Counted from the first letter of the stretch, positions 1 through 8,151 are shown. The stretch is DNA of 14,180 bases from Nitrospira sp. UBA2083 (GCA_002331625.1 DCZN01000130.1:1-14180); one strand, 5' to 3'. Numbers and translations: made by a program. The notes: a model not told the origin generated them from the sequence alone.

Positions 1-1386
1 TGGGCGCGCTGGTCTCGTCCCTGGACGACCGTCGCCTGGTGTTTTTTGACGGTTGGGATTGCGATGGGAAGCGGTTGGGCCTACTACGAGTTAGGATGGG
101 GTGGGTGGTGGTTCTGGGATCCGGTCGAGAATGCGTCATTTATGCCGTGGCTGGCTGGAACGGCGTTGGTTCACTCGCTGGCCGTGACCGACAAGCGGGG
201 AGGGTTCAAGGTGTGGACTGTCCTGCTCGCGATCATGGCTTTTTCACTCAGTCTTCTTGGGACATTTCTTGTTCGTTCCGGTGTGTTGACGTCGGTGCAT
301 GCCTTTGCGACCGATCCCAAGCGCGGTCTGTTCATTTTGACTTTTTTGGCCATCGTGATCGGAGGGTCACTCGCCCTCTATGCCTGGCGGGCGCCACGTG
401 TCGGGTTGGGCGGCAGCTTTGCCATGATGTCTCGTGAGGGGATGCTACTGGCCAACAATGTGTTGTTGGTGGCGGCAATGGGCTCGGTGCTGCTGGGGAC
501 GTTGTACCCCTTGTTCCTAGACGCACTCGACCTTGGGAAAATTTCCGTCGGACCTCCCTATTTCGACTCCGTGTTTGTTCCCTTGATGGCACCGGCGATC
601 TTTTTGATGGGAATCGGTCCACTGGCTCAATGGAAGAAGGCCAGTGTGCCGGATCTGGCGAAGCGGTTGAAGTGGGCATTCGGCGTGAGTGTGGTGACCG
701 CGCTGACCTTGCCAATGGTCATGGGAAATTGGACACCCTTACTGAGCCTCGGTCTGCTTCTGGCGATCTGGATCGTGACGACGGCAGTGGTGACGCTGCG
801 GGAGCGGTTGACGCATGCCAACGGGAACAGTCTGATGGAACGTTTGGCGTCGGTGCCCAGATCCTACTGGGGCATGCTTGTGGCGCACTGCGGCATTGCG
901 GTGTTTATCGTCGGCGTGACCATGGTGAAAGGTTTCGAGACTGAAAAGGACGTGCGGATGAATGTGGGGGAGACGACGACCATCGGGGACTACACGTTCC
1001 GATTCGATGGGGCCCAGGATGTCGTCGGCCCGAACTACACGGCAGCCCGCGGGACTTTCTTCGTGAGTCGTGACGGCCGTGAAACGACGACCCTCTATCC
1101 GGAGAAGCGACGGTATGCTGTTCAAAATCAAGTCATGACCGAAGCCGCCATTGATCCAGGCTTGTTACGCGATCTCTATGTGTCGTTGGGAGAACCGCTG
1201 GACGAAGGTGCCTGGAGCGTAAGACTCTACCACAAGCCGTTCGTCGATTGGATTTGGGGCGGGTGCTTCATCATGGCGCTAGGTGGCGTGCTTGCGATCA
1301 GCGATCGCCGGTATCGGATCGCATGGCGCCGTCAAGAGCCGGTGGTCCCTGCGTCGACCAGAGCGGCAAGGCGAAAAGTGGCATGA
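1..1386 (+). CDS. ccmF: CcmF, cytochrome c heme lyase subunit (5' end missing)
   Basis: CcmF is the large membrane subunit of the System I heme lyase. It takes heme from CcmE and, with CcmH/CcmI, attaches it to CxxCH motifs of apocytochromes on the periplasmic side. The frame is open from the first base, so the gene starts outside the window; 461 residues are visible against roughly 650 usual for the family. Near the visible N-terminus is the tryptophan-rich WWD heme-handling motif (GWGGWWFWDPVENASFMPW, bases 91-147). Many hydrophobic helices follow. A later helix carries a histidine (AHCGIAVFIVG, bases 883-915) that matches a conserved heme-ligand position. A periplasmic soluble domain comes next, then a last membrane helix before the basic C-terminus. 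The stop overlaps the ccmG start as ATGA (1383-1386), implying coupled translation. A TTG at base 46 is not the start, because the conserved sequence runs through it. Confidence 0.97.
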   Translation, partial: WARWSRPWTTVAWCFLTVGIAMGSGWAYYELGWGGWWFWDPVENASFMPWLAGTALVHSLAVTDKRGGFKVWTVLLAIMAFSLSLLGTFLVRSGVLTSVHAFATDPKRGLFILTFLAIVIGGSLALYAWRAPRVGLGGSFAMMSREGMLLANNVLLVAAMGSVLLGTLYPLFLDALDLGKISVGPPYFDSVFVPLMAPAIFLMGIGPLAQWKKASVPDLAKRLKWAFGVSVVTALTLPMVMGNWTPLLSLGLLLAIWIVTTAVVTLRERLTHANGNSLMERLASVPRSYWGMLVAHCGIAVFIVGVTMVKGFETEKDVRMNVGETTTIGDYTFRFDGAQDVVGPNYTAARGTFFVSRDGRETTTLYPEKRRYAVQNQVMTEAAIDPGLLRDLYVSLGEPLDEGAWSVRLYHKPFVDWIWGGCFIMALGGVLAISDRRYRIAWRRQEPVVPASTRAARRKVA

Positions 1387-1910
1387 ATCGGTTTCTTCTG
1401 CCACTGTCCATTTTTATCGTGGTCGTGGTGTTTCTCGGGATCGGGCTCAAACTCAATCCACGTGAAATTCCCTCTCCCTTGGTCGGAAAGGCCGCACCGG
1501 AATTCTCCCAACCGCAGCTCCTCGATCCCGCAAAGGTGTTTTCGCCGGCTGATCTCAAGGGGAAAGTGTGGCTGTTGAATTTTTGGGCCTCCTGGTGTAG
1601 CGGGTGTAAAACGGAACATCCGGTGCTCATGGACCTTGCCAAGTCTGGGGCCGTGCCGATCTATGGAATGGACTACAAAGATCAACGGGACGAAGCCATG
1701 ACCTGGTTGAGCCGGTGGGGCAATCCCTATCCGGTCGTCGGCGTCGATGACGCCGGTCGGGTTGGGATCAACTACGGCGTTTATGGGGTTCCCGAGACCT
1801 ATGTCATCGACAAGCAAGGCGTCATTCGTTATAAACAGATCGGGCCGTTGGATCCCGACACCATCGAGAAGAAGATTCTTCCCCTCGTGAAACAGCTCGA
1901 ATCACAATGA
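1383..1910 (+). CDS. ccmG: CcmG/DsbE, periplasmic thiol:disulfide oxidoreductase for cytochrome c maturation
   Basis: This is a membrane-anchored thioredoxin-fold protein of 175 residues. In the Ccm pathway such proteins keep apocytochrome heme-binding cysteines reduced before heme attachment. Residues about 4-22 form an N-terminal signal-anchor. The redox site is WCSGC (C72, C75). The segment GVYGVPETYV holds the cis-proline expected opposite the active site and is typical of CcmG/DsbE. Many CcmG proteins have WCPxC; the serine after the first cysteine is a mild departure that could shift its redox potential (inference). The start is the ATG at 1383, inside the ATGA overlap with the ccmF stop. 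The frame is open further upstream, but that stretch overlaps ccmF coding and lacks the hydrophobic N-terminus. The end overlaps ccmH, again by ATGA (1907-1910). Confidence 0.95.
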   Translation: MNRFLLPLSIFIVVVVFLGIGLKLNPREIPSPLVGKAAPEFSQPQLLDPAKVFSPADLKGKVWLLNFWASWCSGCKTEHPVLMDLAKSGAVPIYGMDYKDQRDEAMTWLSRWGNPYPVVGVDDAGRVGINYGVYGVPETYVIDKQGVIRYKQIGPLDPDTIEKKILPLVKQLESQ

Positions 1911-2371
1911 ATTGGCTGATCCTCATCATGATGCTGCTGTGGTCCGGACCGGTGTGGGCGGGAGAAGCCAGACCGCTGGCCGATGACCCTGTCGCAGAGG
2001 CGCGGCTCAAGCATCTGGCCGTCGAGTTGCGATGTCTGGTCTGTCAAAATCAAACCTTGGCCGACTCCAATGCGCCGCTGGCGGAGGATCTCCGTCGAGA
2101 AGTTCGGGAGATGATCGCCAAAAATATGAGCGACCGGGAGATCATTGAGTTTCTGACCGCCCGGTACGGAGACTTTGTGCTGTACCGTCCTCCGCTCAAG
2201 GCGACGACCAGCGTGCTCTGGATTGGTCCGTTCGTTCTCTTGACCGTGGGAGCTGTCGTGCTCGTCATCACATTGAGGCGTCGGGCTCGCAAGGTGGTCG
2301 ACGTGCCGGTAACGGAGGAGGAGCATCGTCGAGTCGAACAACTATTAGCCGAAGGAGGCAAGCGATCATGA
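1907..2371 (+). CDS. ccmH: CcmH, thiol-reducing subunit of the heme lyase complex
   Basis: CcmH is a 154-residue membrane protein of the CcmH/CycL/NrfF family. It resolves disulfides on apocytochrome c and works with CcmF. A signal peptide covers residues 1-18, with probable cleavage after VWA. The family motif LRCLVCQNQ (C43, C46) follows, then a run containing AEDLRREVREMI and a segment with FLTARYGDFVLYRPP, both characteristic of the family. A membrane helix lies around residues 100-122, followed by an RRRAR basic stretch facing the cytoplasm. The length fits the short CcmH form, with the TPR part encoded separately as ccmI next door. Both ends overlap neighbours by ATGA (1907-1910 and 2368-2371). 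Confidence 0.95.
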   Translation: MNWLILIMMLLWSGPVWAGEARPLADDPVAEARLKHLAVELRCLVCQNQTLADSNAPLAEDLRREVREMIAKNMSDREIIEFLTARYGDFVLYRPPLKATTSVLWIGPFVLLTVGAVVLVITLRRRARKVVDVPVTEEEHRRVEQLLAEGGKRS

Positions 2372-3657
2372 CAGCGACCTTTTGGGCGATCGTGTCGGCC
2401 ATGACCGCGTCCATTCTGGGACTGTTGCTGTATCCCCTGTTGAAGCGGCCTGCGCAGACAGGAAGCGAACGGGAAAAAACGCTCCCGGTGTATCGACAGC
2501 AATTCTCCGAGCTGGAACAGGATCGAGCGGATGGATTACTGACGGATGAGCAGTACCAAGCTGCGCGAAGCGAGCTGGAACGCCGTGTCCTGGAGGAGAC
2601 CACCACGGCCGAATCGCCGGCAGCAGTTGTTGGAGGGCTCGTGAATCTCCGTATGGTTGCCCTCTCGTTGGCGTTGCTCATTCCGGCTTCCAGCGGCGTA
2701 CTCTATTGGACATTAGGCAATCCGGCTGCCATGACGCACCCGGGGGTGGCATCGGCGTCTCAGGGCGGTGCCGGGGACGATGCGCAGATGGCGGATAGTC
2801 TCAATACGCTGATTGAACAGTTGAGAAAGAAGCTTGAGCAGAATCCGAACGACGCTGTTGGGTGGGGGCTCCTGGCCCGGTCGTACATGGCGATGGAGCG
2901 GTATGCTGACGCTGTGCCGATTTTTGAAAAGGCCACCAAGCTCGATCCGAACAATGCTGGTCTGCTGGCCGATTATGCGGATGCTCTCGGTGTTCATCAG
3001 GGGCGTAAGTTGGATGGAAGACCGGAGACGTTGATTCAGAAAGCGCTGAAGCTTGATCCGCACAACGTCAAAGCGTTGATGTTGTCAGGGACGATCGCCT
3101 ACAACCGAAAGGATTTTGCGCGTGCGGCCAAGGAGTGGGAGGATGCTCACGCTCATCTCCCCCCCGACGATCAGGAGTCATCCGATCAGCTGAAAGCCAG
3201 CATTGCCGAAGCCAAGCGGCGTCTCGGCGGCGGTCCCAGTATGAGCATGATGGTCGCAAATCCGCCAATGGAAGCGGCCAAGCCCGCGAAACCAGCGACA
3301 CCATCAGGACAGTCTCGTGCGATCACCGGGAAAGTGGTATTAGGGCCGAATTTCGCAGGCAAAGCTTCTCTGCCGGACACGTTATTTGTGTTCGCGAAGG
3401 ATGTCGCCGGTCCACCAATGCCGGTGTCGATTGTGCGGGCATCGAGAAAGGATCTGCCGTTTACATTTAGGCTCGATGATTCCACGAGCCCCATGCCGTC
3501 CAGGAAATTATCCGATATCGATACGGTCGTGATCGTGGCCCGGTTGTCGAAATCTGGAAAAGCGATGCCGGAAAGCGGAGACTTGGAAGGAATGAGTCAA
3601 CCGATTAAGCCGGGGGCCGAGAATATCACTGTAGTGATTGATCATGAACGACCGTAA
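2368..3657 (+). CDS. ccmI: CcmI, TPR-containing apocytochrome c chaperone of the heme lyase
   Basis: CcmI holds apocytochromes c and presents them to CcmF/CcmH. The 429-residue product has a membrane helix near residues 5-24. A cytoplasmic loop rich in charged residues follows, with EQDRADGLLTDEQY, typical of the CcmI N-terminal domain. A second helix lies near residues 92-115. The periplasmic part has tetratricopeptide-like helices (about residues 145-262), with recurring GLLARSYMAMERYADAV and KATKLDPNN type segments. An Ala/Pro/Lys-rich linker leads to a C-terminal beta-rich domain (about residues 315-429) like that of long CcmI proteins. It is the last gene of the coupled ccmFGHI set. I see no clear intrinsic terminator between its stop and the hao promoter, so some read-through into hao is possible. 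Confidence 0.92.
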   Translation: MTATFWAIVSAMTASILGLLLYPLLKRPAQTGSEREKTLPVYRQQFSELEQDRADGLLTDEQYQAARSELERRVLEETTTAESPAAVVGGLVNLRMVALSLALLIPASSGVLYWTLGNPAAMTHPGVASASQGGAGDDAQMADSLNTLIEQLRKKLEQNPNDAVGWGLLARSYMAMERYADAVPIFEKATKLDPNNAGLLADYADALGVHQGRKLDGRPETLIQKALKLDPHNVKALMLSGTIAYNRKDFARAAKEWEDAHAHLPPDDQESSDQLKASIAEAKRRLGGGPSMSMMVANPPMEAAKPAKPATPSGQSRAITGKVVLGPNFAGKASLPDTLFVFAKDVAGPPMPVSIVRASRKDLPFTFRLDDSTSPMPSRKLSDIDTVVIVARLSKSGKAMPESGDLEGMSQPIKPGAENITVVIDHERP

Positions 3658-3730
3658 GGATGACTAAATTCCCATGGTCCTCTGCTAAATTGCATAAGAT
3701 TTTTCATGACAGTAATGTGTTGAAAATTTC

Positions 3731-3759
3731 TTGACTCTCTATGAGGGCTAAGCTATATT
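3731..3759 (+). promoter_or_regulatory. Sigma-70-like promoter for the hao operon
   Basis: TTGACT at 3731-3736 and TATATT at 3754-3759 are separated by exactly 17 bases, close to the consensus for a housekeeping promoter, in an A/T-rich stretch. Transcription would begin near base 3766. This gives a leader of about 120 bases before the start I favour for hao (3889), or about 27 bases before the alternative ATG at 3793. It is the only strong promoter match I see in the gap between ccmI and hao. Confidence 0.55.
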
Positions 3760-3870
3760 TCGCCGCCATTCTTTTTTGAGAAGTTTGTCCAAATGAGCCA
3801 AGACAAAAATAAAACAGGAAGTCCATCAAGTAAGTCTTTTTTGAAGGACAAGAGCGCACCGCCCATCAAC

Positions 3871-3878
3871 GGAAGGAG
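3871..3878 (+). promoter_or_regulatory. Ribosome binding site that decides the hao start
   Basis: GGAAGGAG at 3871-3878 is a near-perfect Shine-Dalgarno sequence. It sits 10 bases before ATG 3889 and 7 bases before the in-frame GTG 3886. The in-frame ATG at 3793 has no comparable site. A start at 3886 or 3889 places a clean signal peptide at the very N-terminus, as a periplasmic cytochrome needs. Confidence 0.7.
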
Positions 3879-3888
3879 TCAAACTGTG

Positions 3889-5586
3889 ATGGTGAAAAAT
3901 CTGGTGAAGTATGCGCTGGTGGTCTGCGGCGTATTGGCTGCAGTCCAGGCCCAGGCGAATTTCCCCACCGTGCCCAAGGAGACCTACGAGGCGCTCAAGA
4001 TCGATCGATCTGCCTCGCCGAAGGAACTGTATGAAGCGCTCCTCAAGCGCTACCTGGACCCGCAAGTCGGACAAGGGAAAGGGAAGTACGGAGACTATTG
4101 GCAACCGGTGTCGTTCAGCCGGTATTTTGATCCGCACACCTTCTATAAGCCGCCGCAAGCGGTGAAAGAAGTGGCGAGCCGTGAACAGTGCGTGAAGTGC
4201 CACACGGATGAATCGCCAGGGTGGGTGGCCGCGTGGAAGAAGAGCACCCATGCCAATCTCGATAAGATCCGCAAGCTGACCCCGAAGGATGATACCTTCT
4301 ATAAGAAGGCCAAGCTGGAAGCCGTGGAAGAGAACCTGCGTTCGATGGGGAAGTTGGGCAAGGGCGAGAAGCTGAAAGAAGTCGGCTGTATCGACTGCCA
4401 CTTTGACATCAACACCACGAAGAAGGCGGATCACCGCAAGGACATCAAGTTGGCCACGGCCGACACCTGCGGCGTGTGTCACCTGCAGGAGTTTGCGGAG
4501 CGGGAATCGGAGCGGGACACGATCACGTGGCCAAAGGATCAGTGGCCGAAGGGTCGTCCGTCTCACGCCTTGGACTACAAGGCGAACGTGGAAGTCGAAG
4601 TGTATGCCGGTATGCCGCAGCGGGAAATTGCCGATGGCTGCACCGGTTGCCACGTCAATCAGAACAAGTGCGATACCTGCCATGCGCGGCACGATTTCAA
4701 CGTCGCTGAATCCCGAAAGCCGGAAGTCTGTGCCCAGTGTCACAGTGGCGCGGACCACAACAACTGGGAAGCCTACAGCTTATCGAAGCACGGCTTGAAG
4801 TATCAGCGCGATAAAGATAAGTGGAACTTCAACATTCCGATCAAGGAAGCCATGGCCAAGGGCGCAGAAACCGCCCCGACCTGCCAATACTGCCACATGG
4901 AGTATCAAGGCAAGATTGCGCATAACATTGTGCGGAAAGTGCGTTGGGCCAACTATCCCTTCGTGCCGGGCATCCGTGAGAACATCAAGACCGAGTGGTC
5001 TGAGAAGCGGAACGATGCCTGGGTGAAGACCTGTACCAATTGCCACTCAGAGACGTACGCCCGCGCCTGGATGGAATTCATGGACAACGGGACCTTCTCC
5101 GGTCTCGATAAGTACGATGAAGCCCATCATGTCGTCGAAGAGCAGTACAAGAGTGGGCTGTTGACGGGACAGAAGACCAATCGGCCGGCTCCACCGGCGC
5201 CGGAGACCGACGGGTTTGAGAAGTTCTTCCAGATCTATTGGTCGAAGGGGAACAACCCAGCGGCCAATGAGTTGAAGCTGTTTGAAATGGCCGAAGACCA
5301 CTTGGTGCAATTGCACGTGAGCTTGGCCCACCAGTATTGGGGCTATACCTATACGGTGGGATGGGCCGCGATGAACCGCGCCTATGTGGAGATCATGGAT
5401 GACGACACGCGGCTGAAGGAGAAGCTCGATCTTCAAGCGCGTGTTGCCAAGCTTGAGGGCCAGATGAAGCATAGTCTGCTGGATCTGGACAGCGATGGCG
5501 GCAAGATCTCGCTCGGCGGGATCGGCGGCGGCATGATGCTGGCCGGGACGCTGGCGATTGCTGGATGGCGACGTAGCAAGAAGTAG
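3889..5586 (+). CDS. hao: Hydroxylamine dehydrogenase (octaheme HAO)
   Basis: HAO oxidises hydroxylamine in the periplasm during ammonia oxidation. From ATG 3889 the product is 565 residues, close to the Nitrosomonas precursor. A signal peptide (residues 1-23, cleavage after AQA) is followed by eight CxxCH heme sites with first cysteines near 101, 167, 194, 251, 261, 281, 332 and 382. The fourth (CTGCH) corresponds in order to the catalytic P460 heme. The aromatic segment [12 protein letters not shown] (481-492) holds the tyrosines among which the P460 cross-linking Tyr should lie (Y483, Y486 or Y488; I cannot say which). The C-terminus (about 541-559) is a Gly-rich hydrophobic helix followed by WRRSKK, a likely membrane anchor. 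An in-frame ATG at 3793 would add 32 hydrophilic residues in front of the signal peptide and has no good ribosome site. haoB follows two bases after the stop. Confidence 0.98.
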   Translation: MVKNLVKYALVVCGVLAAVQAQANFPTVPKETYEALKIDRSASPKELYEALLKRYLDPQVGQGKGKYGDYWQPVSFSRYFDPHTFYKPPQAVKEVASREQCVKCHTDESPGWVAAWKKSTHANLDKIRKLTPKDDTFYKKAKLEAVEENLRSMGKLGKGEKLKEVGCIDCHFDINTTKKADHRKDIKLATADTCGVCHLQEFAERESERDTITWPKDQWPKGRPSHALDYKANVEVEVYAGMPQREIADGCTGCHVNQNKCDTCHARHDFNVAESRKPEVCAQCHSGADHNNWEAYSLSKHGLKYQRDKDKWNFNIPIKEAMAKGAETAPTCQYCHMEYQGKIAHNIVRKVRWANYPFVPGIRENIKTEWSEKRNDAWVKTCTNCHSETYARAWMEFMDNGTFSGLDKYDEAHHVVEEQYKSGLLTGQKTNRPAPPAPETDGFEKFFQIYWSKGNNPAANELKLFEMAEDHLVQLHVSLAHQYWGYTYTVGWAAMNRAYVEIMDDDTRLKEKLDLQARVAKLEGQMKHSLLDLDSDGGKISLGGIGGGMMLAGTLAIAGWRRSKK

Positions 5587-5588
5587 CA

Positions 5589-6629
5589 GTGCCTGTCACG
5601 TCGTCCCTGAGCGAAGCCGTGTCACAGCAGTCAGGGGCTAAAATCCTCCCGTCACTAGGTATACTCCTGGTGACGGGAGGTATTTTTCTGCTCGGATGGT
5701 TTGCCTACCTTTGGTTTAAGCCCGCGCCCCTTCCTTACAGCTATCAATTGGTTGATGAGGGTGGGATCTCAAAGTTTCAGAATCTTCCATTGCAGGCGTG
5801 GCCAGACTTAAAAATTAGTAAATATGAACTGAGAGTTCAGTCGGTCGATAAGCCAGTTGCCATTGCCTATCGCGCCAGTAAGCAGGGTGGGGCACCGATC
5901 TTATTAAACTGGGAAAATCTAGTCTCAGAACCGGTTGGATTCATAGGGGCGGATCTTTCTGAGCTGGCCACCATTGCGGCGGATCTCACCAAGCATGTGC
6001 CGAAAGAGGCTGTCATTCTGGCCTGGTGGGATCTTTCAAGGCAGCTGAGTCTCTTATCTGATCGCAATACATTATTCACGTCTCATCTGGGCCAGCCGCT
6101 CATTATTCCATCGTATTGGAAAGATCGCACCACAGTGATCGCTGACTATGAGCGACAATTTTGGGGCGCATCTGGATCCTCAGAGGAAGCACATAAATTT
6201 GAACAGTTCATCGATGCACTGTCTTCTGAAGCGAGTAAGGGCACCAGCCTACTGCGGCAGTTGGTCGGATCTCGCGAAGCCTATATCGTTGTGCACCCTT
6301 CGGATCTCTACAAGTTAGGACTGTTACGGCCAGATCGAATGGATATTGCCTTTAAAGACTTTCCATTGACGGGAAACGTCCATGGTCTTGCCAATCAAGT
6401 CAAAGCGTGGATGAAGGAAAATGATTACGATACGTATACGCTCCAATCTCTTTCTGAGAAAGTTGTCCGTGCCTATTTTTTAAACCAAAAGAAAAATGGA
6501 AAGCTCTTATTAACGCAAATGCTCCCGCTGATGAATTCTACACCTATTGATTTTGAGGCATTGCAGGCGGTTCATAAACACGGTGGCTATTGGGTGTACA
6601 AAGTCCCGGCTGCTCAAGATCCCTCCTGA
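5589..6629 (+). CDS. haoB: HaoB, HAO-cluster protein of unknown biochemical role
   Basis: The assignment rests mainly on position (directly after hao, before the c554 and cM552 genes) and on architecture: about 346 residues, one N-terminal membrane helix (about residues 21-43) and a large soluble domain that should face the periplasm. There are no CxxCH motifs, so it is not a cytochrome. The start is a GTG two bases after the hao stop, with no strong ribosome site, which suggests coupling to hao translation. The gene is visibly richer in A/T than hao and shows less codon bias, consistent with lower expression. A terminator-like hairpin lies within codons 19-31 (see 5645-5686). HaoB is known as a conserved partner in hao clusters of ammonia oxidisers, but its function is not established. 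Confidence 0.85.
   Translation: MPVTSSLSEAVSQQSGAKILPSLGILLVTGGIFLLGWFAYLWFKPAPLPYSYQLVDEGGISKFQNLPLQAWPDLKISKYELRVQSVDKPVAIAYRASKQGGAPILLNWENLVSEPVGFIGADLSELATIAADLTKHVPKEAVILAWWDLSRQLSLLSDRNTLFTSHLGQPLIIPSYWKDRTTVIADYERQFWGASGSSEEAHKFEQFIDALSSEASKGTSLLRQLVGSREAYIVVHPSDLYKLGLLRPDRMDIAFKDFPLTGNVHGLANQVKAWMKENDYDTYTLQSLSEKVVRAYFLNQKKNGKLLLTQMLPLMNSTPIDFEALQAVHKHGGYWVYKVPAAQDPS
5645..5686 (+). terminator. Terminator-like hairpin inside the start of haoB
   Basis: The arms 5645-5659 and 5666-5680 form a 15-bp continuous stem (14 Watson-Crick pairs and one G.U) closed by a six-base loop, TATACT. The stem is followed at once by TATTTTT (5681-5687). This is the form of an intrinsic terminator, 58 bases after the hao stop, yet it lies inside the haoB reading frame. 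It could act as a partial terminator or as a 3' stabiliser of the hao transcript. Ribosomes translating haoB would disrupt it. Its presence is seen directly in the sequence; the function is inferred. Confidence 0.65.
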
Positions 6630-6795
6630 GTTGTATGATCTCGAATATCAGGCTGGCAGTCAGGAAACCGCTCATGGTACACTGTTGTGACTGTACGCTG
6701 ACAATGAAGACACTTAATCAGGAACTATCAAGTATTCTGGACATAGAAGAGATCGTCGGGTACCTCATTCATACATTCATGGGAAAGGAGACGCC

Positions 6796-7524
6796 GTGAA
6801 TCACCGCATTCTTTTCGCATTTGCCGCTGTCGCGGTATTTGTATCAATGGCAGGGATAGCCTCTGCTGAAGGGACATTTGAAGGTAGGAAGAAATGTTAT
6901 AACTGTCATAAAGGTGAGGGTGAGACTTGGGACAAGACTCTACATGCTAAGGCAATGGAGTCGCTGAAGCCCAGCAGAGGCAAGAAGAAGGACGAGGCGA
7001 TGGTCAAGGCCAAGCTGGACCCCAAAAAGGACTATACAAAAGATAAGGATTGTGTTGGATGCCACGTCGATGGGTTCGGCAAGGAAGGTGGCTACATCAT
7101 CGAAGAGCCGGAAAAGTTCCTGACCGGTGTCGGTTGTGAATCTTGCCATGGAGCCGGCAGCGATTATCGAAAGATTCACCGAAAAGCCGGAGAAGCCTAC
7201 GAGAAATCACAGAAAACGATGGAACGAGCCAATCTGGTTGAAGCAGGGCAGGAGTTTGAGTTTCAGGAAAAGTGCAATGCCTGCCATTTGAATTACGAGG
7301 GGTCAGGGTGGAAAGGCGTGAAGAAACCATACACTCCCTTCACCCCAACGGTTGACAAGAAGTACTCGTTTGATTTTGAGAAGTATGTGCGAGACGACAA
7401 GGCCATGCACGCGCATTTCAAACTCGCTGGAACATTCACTGGCCCACCGACGCCGAAATTCCACGAGGAATTCCAAAAAAATGCCAAGCCGCCGGTAAAG
7501 TCGGACAAGGCTGGGGAAGAATAA
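6796..7524 (+). CDS. cycA: Cytochrome c554, tetraheme electron acceptor of HAO
   Basis: Cytochrome c554 is the periplasmic protein that takes electrons from HAO and passes them toward the membrane. The 242-residue precursor has a signal peptide (residues 1-24, cleavage after ASA). Its four CxxCH heme sites are C34 (CYNCH), C86 (CVGCH), C114 (CESCH) and C160 (CNACH). Spacing and length fit c554, a relative of the pentaheme NrfA/octaheme fold group. The start is GTG 6796, set by GGAAAGGAG at 6782-6790 five bases upstream. The 166 bases between haoB and this gene hold no convincing promoter, so it is probably transcribed with hao-haoB. The C-terminus is lysine-rich and polar. cycB begins two bases after the stop. 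Confidence 0.95.
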   Translation: MNHRILFAFAAVAVFVSMAGIASAEGTFEGRKKCYNCHKGEGETWDKTLHAKAMESLKPSRGKKKDEAMVKAKLDPKKDYTKDKDCVGCHVDGFGKEGGYIIEEPEKFLTGVGCESCHGAGSDYRKIHRKAGEAYEKSQKTMERANLVEAGQEFEFQEKCNACHLNYEGSGWKGVKKPYTPFTPTVDKKYSFDFEKYVRDDKAMHAHFKLAGTFTGPPTPKFHEEFQKNAKPPVKSDKAGEE

Positions 7525-7526
7525 CA

Positions 7527-8120
7527 ATGCCAAACCTCGGGACGTTAATCACGGGTGCAGTACTTGGGATTGGGCTGATTACCGTCGTTTTTGGCGGTGA
7601 AGCTGCCGTCTCCCGAACGGAATTCTGTATTAGTTGTCATTCTGAAATATATCCTTATGAGGAACTGAAGAAATCCTCACACTGGGGCGCTCTTGGCGCG
7701 GATCCCGGTTGTAAGGATTGCCACGTGCCACAAGGCTTCTCCAACTTCCATAAAGCCATCTACACGCACGTGGTAGACGGAGTGCCCTTCCTCATTAAGG
7801 AGTTCACTACCGACTACTCGACGGTGGAAAAATTCAATGAGCATCGCCCAGAGGCGGCATTTCGTGCTCGTATGAAGCTTAAAGAATGGGACAGTCTGAC
7901 CTGTCGGGCTTGCCATAAGAATGTGAAGGCTCCAGGTGCGTCAGCCAAAGCCGCGCATGCGAAGATGCAAAGCGAAGGCGCGACCTGTATTGATTGTCAC
8001 CAAAATCTTGTGCATAAAAAGGTGCCTGAGCATGATCTCAATGCAAGTCTTGCTCAAGGGAAGCCTGTGATCAAAGAAGTGAAGAAGAAGGCAGACGACG
8101 ACGAAGACGAGAAAGATTAG
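7527..8120 (+). CDS. cycB: Cytochrome cM552, NapC/NirT-family tetraheme quinone-interacting protein
   Basis: This membrane-anchored tetraheme cytochrome is thought to pass electrons from c554 into the quinone pool. The 197-residue protein has an uncleaved N-terminal membrane helix (about residues 5-23). Directly behind it comes the first heme site C34 (CISCH), then C62 (CKDCH), C126 (CRACH) and C154 (CIDCH). The helix placed just before heme 1 is the NapC/NirT arrangement. The last 20 or so residues are a highly charged Lys/Asp/Glu tail without heme or membrane features, perhaps for docking c554 or HAO (inference). A purine-rich ribosome site, GGGGAAG, precedes ATG 7527. It is the last gene of the hao operon, followed by a strong hairpin at 8152-8186. 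Confidence 0.93.
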   Translation: MPNLGTLITGAVLGIGLITVVFGGEAAVSRTEFCISCHSEIYPYEELKKSSHWGALGADPGCKDCHVPQGFSNFHKAIYTHVVDGVPFLIKEFTTDYSTVEKFNEHRPEAAFRARMKLKEWDSLTCRACHKNVKAPGASAKAAHAKMQSEGATCIDCHQNLVHKKVPEHDLNASLAQGKPVIKEVKKKADDDEDEKD

Positions 8121-8151
8121 TCTTCTGTAGAGGAAATCAATCGGGTCAACC

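Noticed and set aside
46..48. TTG at base 46 as the ccmF start
   Set aside because: The frame is open to base 1 and conserved CcmF sequence flanks this codon. About 190 residues of a normal CcmF are missing because of the window edge.
3826..4758. A 310-residue frame antisense to hao
   Set aside because: It is a shadow of the strongly biased hao coding frame, which is confirmed by eight heme motifs. The antisense product is low-complexity in R/L/H with no recognisable domain.
6630..6795. A separate promoter for cycA
   Set aside because: Only poor -35/-10 combinations are present. An imperfect GTACA/TGTAC dyad near 6676-6695 is too weak to call.
6590..6799. A 69-residue + strand frame spanning the haoB-cycA gap
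   Set aside because: It begins inside haoB and runs into the cycA start, with no ribosome site. An internal ATG (6704) would give a 32-residue peptide without supporting features.
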